A DNA stretch of 64,000 nucleotides from Flavobacterium sp. ov086 (GTDB taxonomy: Bacteria; Bacteroidota; Bacteroidia; Flavobacteriales; Flavobacteriaceae): assembly GCF_900187965.1 (NCBI RefSeq), contig NZ_FZNL01000015.1, positions 1 through 64,000 on the forward strand, given 5' to 3'. Below, one piece after another: positions 59,280-64,000 of the stretch (positions are counted from its first letter, which is position 1; each line of letters begins with the position of its first letter). Position numbers and translations under genes: made by a program. Below the pieces are notes generated by a model, which saw only the letters and a list, made by a program, of their open reading frames with translations, made no database searches and was not told the DNA's origin.

Positions 59280-60002
59280 ATGAAAAATTCCTTAAAATAT
59301 ATAGCCTTAGCAATCATCGGAACATTAGTGAGTTGTAAAGATGAAGTTCAGAAACCAAAAGTAATTTATGATGCTGCAAGTAAAGGAAGTATCGTAACAA
59401 AATCGGATTCAACGCAAATAGAAGTAGCTGATTTACCTATTCAGATGGAGGGAACGAATTATTTAATTCATCCGGTTGGAGATTTACGCGTTTTTGAAAG
59501 AGGAACAAAAGCACGTTATGGATCTTCGAGTGTAAATGATGTGAGTTTTACAATTTCAAATTTAGGAGAATATGAAATTACAGGTTATTTACAGAACTTG
59601 AAATTTCAAAAAGTAGATTCAGATTCTATTCGTCCATTATCTGATAAGCCGGTTTTAATTTTAACCGCGACTTATTTAAAGACAGTAGCTGATAGAACTC
59701 AGAATAAAGTTATGGTATATACTTTAACTGATTCTGATACTAACAAAGACGGGAAAATTGATACTGGAGATATTAAAACATTGTACTTAAGTAATATTAG
59801 TGGAGAGAATTTTACCAAAGTCTCAGAAGATCTTCAGGAGCTAGTAGATTGGAGTTTAATTGAATCTAAAAATCGTCTATACTTTAGAACAATTGAAGAC
59901 ACAAATCAAAACGGACAATTCGATAAAAATGATGTTTTGCATTATAATTACATTGATTTAGCTTCTAAAAAATGGGAAGTTAAGAGCTATAAACCGATCT
60001 AG
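59280..60002 (+). CDS. Lipoprotein of unknown function
   Basis: The 240-residue lipoprotein has a lipobox near LVSC (Cys19), followed by VIYDAASKGSIVTKSDSTQI. EF-hand-like D-rich loops are notable: DSDTNKDGKIDTGDIKTLYL and DTNQNGQFDKNDVLHYN have the DxDxDG spacing of calcium sites (SDTNKDGKIDTGD, EDTNQNGQFDKND). No family is named with certainty. It is 46 bases after the previous gene and ends in front of a strong terminator. Confidence 0.78.
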   Translation: MKNSLKYIALAIIGTLVSCKDEVQKPKVIYDAASKGSIVTKSDSTQIEVADLPIQMEGTNYLIHPVGDLRVFERGTKARYGSSSVNDVSFTISNLGEYEITGYLQNLKFQKVDSDSIRPLSDKPVLILTATYLKTVADRTQNKVMVYTLTDSDTNKDGKIDTGDIKTLYLSNISGENFTKVSEDLQELVDWSLIESKNRLYFRTIEDTNQNGQFDKNDVLHYNYIDLASKKWEVKSYKPI

Positions 60003-60034
60003 ATTTTAGATTGAAAAATTAGAATTTAGTTGTG

Positions 60035-60079
60035 AAAAAAGCCAAGAAATTAAATTATTTAATTTCTTGGCTTTTTTTG
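60035..60079 (+). terminator. Terminator of the M23/TonB operon
   Basis: AAAAAAGCCAAGAAATTAAA pairs with TTTAATTTCTTGGCTTTTTT around a four-base loop, with a final T run. It is one of the longest stems in the window. Confidence 0.88.
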
Positions 60080-60111
60080 TTAATTGACGAATTAAAATAA
60101 GAAACTTTTAC

Positions 60112-60185
60112 AATTCCGAAGGAATTGAAGAAAAGAGCCGTAGGTTCGGCGAATTTTGCAGAGCTGGACTTCAGTCCAGTTTACA
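60112..60185. repeat. Fragment of the 'TTCCGxxGGAA ... GGACTTCAGTCC' repeat family
   Basis: ATTCCGAAGGAATTGAAGAA, GAGCCGTAGGTTCGGC and GAGCTGGACTTCAGTCCAGT match words in the tandem array at 37846-38150. It lies between convergent genes. Confidence 0.7.
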
Positions 60186-60217
60186 ATGTTTAATTTGTGA
60201 ATTTGCGGCAAAAAAAT

Positions 60218-60919
60218 CTAAATCAAAATATCACTTTCCAGGTCAGATTTTTCGATTTCGATTCCAAAACCTAAGCGATCTACTAAATCAATTACGAGTT
60301 TTTTATACCAGTTTTCTGATTTTGGATGAATGTATATCTTTTCAATTAGCTGATTAATATCAACATTGATTTTTAATCCGTCATTCAGTTTGATAGTACT
60401 TTTTGAAGTGTCTGTAATAATACGAACTTCACGTTCATACTGAAAACTTTTTCGCTTGAAGAGAAACGGGAAAAACAAATCATCAAACGGAATATATTCT
60501 TTTTTGTAGTCGATATAATTGACTTCGCCTATGTATTGGTCAAAATTATTCTCAGGCTTTAATGCTTTTTGTAATCTTCCAATTGTAGACTGAATTGCTA
60601 ATCCTTCACTATTTTGTGTAAAAATTTGCCACATCGCAAAAGATTCGTATTCGTTAATATGCCAGCTGCTCACAGCAACTTGTTCTCTGTGGGTTTTGTA
60701 ATAATTTAAAAAGTCAGGATTGTCCGTGGCTAATTTTTTAATCTCTTCAAAAGTCGGTTCGCTAAAAGTGCCTTCGTACTGATCTTCAAATTTATCAGAA
60801 CGCGACATAAAAAGCTTCTTAGAAAGTAATAAATCCAGAAACTTAGACAGGTCTAAGTACTTCCAAACAACTGTATCTGGATCCTCAGGAAGTTTTATGG
60901 TCGGATTATTACGATACAT
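60218..60919 (-). CDS. DUF2971 domain protein
   Basis: The 233-residue soluble protein has the DUF2971 pattern: VVWKYLDLSKFLDLLLSKKL, FMSRSDKFEDQYEGTFSEPT, VAVSSWHINEYESFAMWQIF and YEREVRIITDTSKS. The family occurs near phage and defence genes in various bacteria, but its function is unknown. It is followed on the minus strand by the spacer repeats, and no partner gene is coupled to it. Confidence 0.88.
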   Translation of the reverse strand: MYRNNPTIKLPEDPDTVVWKYLDLSKFLDLLLSKKLFMSRSDKFEDQYEGTFSEPTFEEIKKLATDNPDFLNYYKTHREQVAVSSWHINEYESFAMWQIFTQNSEGLAIQSTIGRLQKALKPENNFDQYIGEVNYIDYKKEYIPFDDLFFPFLFKRKSFQYEREVRIITDTSKSTIKLNDGLKINVDINQLIEKIYIHPKSENWYKKLVIDLVDRLGFGIEIEKSDLESDILI

Positions 60920-60953
60920 CTTTTACAGATTTAGGGTTTATTCTAAAAAAAAG

Positions 60954-61031
60954 GCCACAGATTACAGTGATTAAAAGGGTTTATTTCATTGTTTAAAAAA
61001 AGAACCTATGCTAATCTGTGTAATCTGTGGC
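60954..61031. repeat. Inverted repeat GCCACAGATTACA
   Basis: Arms 60954-60966 (GCCACAGATTACA) and 61019-61031 (TGTAATCTGTGGC) are perfect reverse complements 52 bases apart, close upstream of DUF2971 and just downstream of the ABC gene. A related GCCACG repeat class appears at 6.9 and 39.3 kb. Confidence 0.85.
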
Positions 61032-61050
61032 TAAAAGTATATTCTTTTAT

Positions 61051-62880
61051 TTACGATTCAAAAGATTGCATCGTTACCAATTTGTTATAAGTGCCGTTAT
61101 GTGCAATTAATTCATCGTGAGTTCCTTGTTCAACGATTTTTCCTTTTTGCATCACAACAATTACATCTGCTTTTTGAATTGTTGAAAGTCTGTGAGCGAT
61201 CACAATCGAAGTTCTGTTTTGCATCATATTCTCAAGAGCAACCTGAACAAATTTCTCGCTTTCTGTGTCCAATGCCGATGTTGCTTCATCCAAAATCATA
61301 ATAGGAGGATTCTTCAATACTGCACGTGCAATCGATAAACGTTGTTTTTGACCACCCGAAAGTTTATTTCCGCTGTCACCAATATTAGTATAGATTCCTA
61401 AAGGTAATTCGCTTACAAATTCATAAGCATTAGCTATTTTTAAAGCATCAATAATTTCATCGTCTGTAGCATCTAATTTTCCTAAAGAGATGTTGGCTTT
61501 AATTGTATCATTAAATAAAATACTGTCTTGCGTAACCAATCCCATTAGGCTTCGAAGCGATTGCAGATTCATGTCTTTGATGTTGATTCCGTCAATCGAA
61601 ATTGTTCCGTCATTCACATCATAAAAACGGGTCAATAAGTTTGCGATCGTACTTTTTCCACTTCCGGATTGCCCCACAAGCGCCACAGTTTGACCTTTTT
61701 TAATTTGAAGAGAAAAGTCTTTTAAAACCGTTTCATCTTCATACTTAAAGTTAATATTCTGAATGGTTATATTGTTGTCAAAAGTTGTTTTTTCGATCGC
61801 GTCAGGTTTTGAAACAATTGGGTTTTCCTGATCTAAAATTTCAAGAACACGTTCAGCAGCAGCATTCCCTCTTTTTACTCCATAAGAAGCTTTAGAAATC
61901 GCTTTTGCAGGTGTCAGGATATTATAAGCCAATCCCATATACGCAATAAATGAAGGTCCGCTTAGAGTCTTGTCAATCAAAACCATTTGTCCTCCATACC
62001 ATAATAAAATTGCAATAACAGTAATTCCCATAAATTCACTTGCAGGAGAAGCTAAATTCTGGCGATTACCAATGCTGTTAGATAGGTTAAAAAAACGTTC
62101 AGTTGAGTTTTGAAAAACTGTATTAAAATAGTTTTCAGAATTATATCCTTTTACAACTTTCAATCCGCCGATAGTTTCTTCAATAGTAGATAAAAAAGTA
62201 CCTTGTTCTTGCTGTGCTTTAGTTGATTGTTTTTTAAGTTGTTTTCCAATTAAAGAAATGATATAACCTGATACCGGAATAAAAATAAAAACAAATAGCG
62301 TTAGTTTGGTGCTAATGATTAGCATTGTTGTTATAGTAAAAACTATGGTTAATGGTTCTTTTACAATAAGTTCCAATATGGCTAAAAATGAGTTTTGAAC
62401 CTCATTTACATCAGCAGAAATTCTCGAGATAACATCACCTTTTCTTTTCTCAGAATAAAATGCCAAAGGAAGTTCCAGTGTTTTTTTATACAGCGCATTT
62501 CGCATATCTTTTAAAACACCGTTTCGTAAAAAAGTGATAAAAAACATAGCTAAATAATCTGCTAAGTTTTTTAATAAAAAGATCGAAATTATAATTGCTA
62601 CCATTATCGACAAAATGTATCCGGGATCATGATTGCCTTTTGTCGTGGTGATATAATAGCTTAAATAATCTTCACCATATTGCTGGAGTTTTAAGATCCC
62701 TTGATATACTGGTTTTACTTTTCTTGCCTTTGTCTGATCAAATAATACCTGAAGCATTGGTATTAAAGCAACAAAAGAAAGTGTGCTAAAAAGCGCATAC
62801 AAAACATTGAAAAAAATGTTTAGAAACGCATATTTTTTATACGGATATATAAAAGGAACTATTTTTTTGATATTACTCAT
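61051..62880 (-). CDS. ABC exporter, MsbA-like (fused permease and ATPase)
   Basis: The 609-residue half-transporter has six membrane segments in the first 330 residues. Its ATPase has Walker A GQSGSGKSTI (about 403-412), a Q-loop, the signature SGGQKQRLSIARAVL and Walker B PPIMILDEATSALD, plus the H-loop in IAHRLSTIQKADV. The sequence suits an MsbA-like lipid or peptide exporter. Its start is immediately after the stop of the PD-(D/E)XK nuclease gene (no gap), suggesting co-translation. The substrate is unknown. Confidence 0.92.
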   Translation of the reverse strand: MSNIKKIVPFIYPYKKYAFLNIFFNVLYALFSTLSFVALIPMLQVLFDQTKARKVKPVYQGILKLQQYGEDYLSYYITTTKGNHDPGYILSIMVAIIISIFLLKNLADYLAMFFITFLRNGVLKDMRNALYKKTLELPLAFYSEKRKGDVISRISADVNEVQNSFLAILELIVKEPLTIVFTITTMLIISTKLTLFVFIFIPVSGYIISLIGKQLKKQSTKAQQEQGTFLSTIEETIGGLKVVKGYNSENYFNTVFQNSTERFFNLSNSIGNRQNLASPASEFMGITVIAILLWYGGQMVLIDKTLSGPSFIAYMGLAYNILTPAKAISKASYGVKRGNAAAERVLEILDQENPIVSKPDAIEKTTFDNNITIQNINFKYEDETVLKDFSLQIKKGQTVALVGQSGSGKSTIANLLTRFYDVNDGTISIDGINIKDMNLQSLRSLMGLVTQDSILFNDTIKANISLGKLDATDDEIIDALKIANAYEFVSELPLGIYTNIGDSGNKLSGGQKQRLSIARAVLKNPPIMILDEATSALDTESEKFVQVALENMMQNRTSIVIAHRLSTIQKADVIVVMQKGKIVEQGTHDELIAHNGTYNKLVTMQSFES

Positions 62881-63918
62881 TTATTTATAGATGTTATTTT
62901 CTGCTATAGCAATGGCTCTTTCCAGTTTTTCTAGCAATAATTTTTTTTCGGGTAATTGGGTTAAATAAGCTGAGACTTTAATTTGCTCATCATTATCCAG
63001 CATCAAATAATTGATTTGTTCAGGAGATTTTTCACTGCACAAAATTAATCCAATTGGTTTGTTTTCGCCTTCTTTTTGTTCGTTTTTCTCGAGCCAACGT
63101 AGATATAATTCCATTTGACCTTTGTAACCGGCTTTAAATTTTCCTAATTTTAAGTCAATAGCAACTAATCGGCGTAGGCCACGATGGTAAAAAAGCAGAT
63201 CGATGTAGAAATCTTCGTCATCAATTGTAATTCTTTTTTGACGCGCAAGAAAAGCAAATTCACTGCCCATTTCAGTAATGAAATTTTGCAGTTGAGCTAA
63301 GATAGAACTCTCTAAATCCTTTTCGGAATAACTATCATGCAATCCTAAAAAGTCTAAGAAATAAGGATCTCGAAAAGTTAAATCAGGACTTATTTGTTTA
63401 TCGTTTTTTAATGATGCTAAATCATTAATAATGGTTTGTTCGGGTTTTTTACTGATAGCAGTTCTTTCATAAAGCATACTGTCAATGCGTTCTTGCAAAG
63501 TTCTGACACTCCATCTTTCGTGAACACTCATCTGGATGTAAAACTCTCTTTTAATATTGTTTTCAATATAAATTAGAGTTCTAATATGAGACCAACTCAA
63601 TTGTGCACACACTGTGTGCACAATTGTAAGATCTTGAATTATAGTGTTTAACTTGATGAAACTGTGTAGGTTTCTTTTGTTAAAACCAGTTCCATATCTG
63701 CTAGAAAGCTCTATACTTAAATTTTTAATCAGTTTTTTTCCATAATCAGCTCGGTCGTTTTTAAGAATCTCCTCATTAATGGTTTTTCCAATTTTCCAAT
63801 ACAGCAAAGTTAATTCCTGATTAACCGTTTTGGCAACAAAATGACGAGTCCGATCTATTAATCCAATAATTGAATCTAATAGTTCAGGTTGATCGTTAGT
63901 GTCAATTTTGTCACTCAT
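62881..63918 (-). CDS. YhcG-type PD-(D/E)XK nuclease domain protein (DUF1016)
   Basis: The 345-residue protein has the YhcG N-terminal helical domain (LLYWKIGKTINEEI, LSIELSSRYGTGFNKRNLHS, LSWSHIRTLIYI) and a C-terminal nuclease domain. The active-site candidates are Asp in DFYIDLLFYHRGLRRLVAID and Lys in DLKLGKFKAGYKGQMELYLR. Family members are thought to act on DNA and often lie near restriction or mobile genes. Here the neighbours are a gene ending at 63924 upstream and an ABC exporter downstream. A perfect 13-base-arm palindrome lies inside (63598-63626). Confidence 0.9.
   Translation of the reverse strand: MSDKIDTNDQPELLDSIIGLIDRTRHFVAKTVNQELTLLYWKIGKTINEEILKNDRADYGKKLIKNLSIELSSRYGTGFNKRNLHSFIKLNTIIQDLTIVHTVCAQLSWSHIRTLIYIENNIKREFYIQMSVHERWSVRTLQERIDSMLYERTAISKKPEQTIINDLASLKNDKQISPDLTFRDPYFLDFLGLHDSYSEKDLESSILAQLQNFITEMGSEFAFLARQKRITIDDEDFYIDLLFYHRGLRRLVAIDLKLGKFKAGYKGQMELYLRWLEKNEQKEGENKPIGLILCSEKSPEQINYLMLDNDEQIKVSAYLTQLPEKKLLLEKLERAIAIAENNIYK
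63598..63626. repeat. Perfect palindrome inside the nuclease gene
   Basis: CAATTGTGCACAC (63598-63610), spacer ACT, then GTGTGCACAATTG (63614-63626). It encodes the phrase TIVHTVCAQL in the helical domain. Confidence 0.85.
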
Positions 63919-63923
63919 TATTT

Positions 63924-64000
63924 TTATTTCAATTGCATTCCTGCAATAATGCTTTGAATTTTTTCGTCTAAGAAACTTTCTGCGGCGTCAAAATTTTCAA
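63924..64000 (-). CDS. 3' end of an unidentified gene, cut by the window edge
   Basis: The last 24 codons of a minus-strand frame (AAESFLDEKIQSIIAGMQLK before the TAA at 63924-63926) run off the right edge. It ends five bases before the nuclease start, so the two are probably one operon. The fragment is too short to name; a restriction-modification subunit is a possibility only because of the YhcG neighbour. Confidence 0.6.
   Translation of the reverse strand, partial: ENFDAAESFLDEKIQSIIAGMQLK

Overview
The window comes from a low-GC member of the Bacteroidota, most likely a Flavobacterium. The grounds are paired SusC/SusD genes, TonB-linked outer-membrane proteins, head-GIN (DUF2807), DUF4290 and DUF5686 proteins, a zapA-RNA-rny locus whose RNA resembles the 6S-Flavo family, and many promoters with the flavobacterial -7 element TAnnTTTG instead of an E. 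coli -10 box. It is mostly ordinary chromosome. Accessory traits sit between housekeeping genes, and intergenic spaces are rich in short inverted repeats.

Layout. 1-1.5 kb: truncated GIY-YIG gene, tRNA-Pro, thioredoxin reductase. 1.8-6.2 kb (minus): a PadR / PspC / two head-GIN envelope operon preceded by a DUF4870 membrane protein. 7-14.5 kb (minus): a copper-handling cluster with a Cys-rich HYC_CC_PP-like protein, a DUF3347 protein, an AraC regulator carrying a metal-binding-like N-terminus, a CopA-type P1B ATPase, a multicopper oxidase with a barrel-like tail, and a 54-residue Cys-rich exported peptide. A decayed toxin-antitoxin-like remnant sits inside this cluster between repeats. 14.6-16.7 kb: divergent AraC regulator and MFS exporter. 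16.7-24.2 kb: repeats, two promoter/operator modules with LacI-type palindromes, then susC, susD and a surface glycan-binding protein with a beta-helix. No carbohydrate-active enzyme is present.

24.5-26.9 kb (minus): an uncharacterised compact cluster (DUF6642-like protein, AraC regulator, small HMA-like protein, pentapeptide-repeat protein). 27-34 kb: NDH-2-like oxidoreductase, DUF763, SMI1/KNR4, tRNA-Met, a START-like protein, a class IV aminotransferase, YqgE and HU. 34-46.6 kb: fmt, recQ, a small ATPase, an esterase, DUF493, DUF4290, murA, a CDF transporter, a DUF5686 protein and aroQ. 46.7-49.2 kb: three paralogous outer-membrane barrels. 49.2-60 kb: xerD, an orphan PAS histidine kinase, rny, the 6S-like RNA, zapA with a ZapB-like coiled coil, an M23 peptidase and a TonB-dependent receptor operon. 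60-64 kb (minus): DUF2971, an MsbA-like ABC exporter, a YhcG-type PD-(D/E)XK nuclease and the tail of one more gene.

Points most worth attention: MurA has Asp where the fosfomycin-targeted Cys should be. A terminator hairpin is nested between a promoter and the start codon of the class IV aminotransferase. Palindromic operators lie directly at the susC promoter. The copper cluster shows fused and small metal proteins plus an insertion scar. The four-gene cluster at 24.5-26.9 kb has no known role. All assignments rest on reading motifs by eye; no database search was run.
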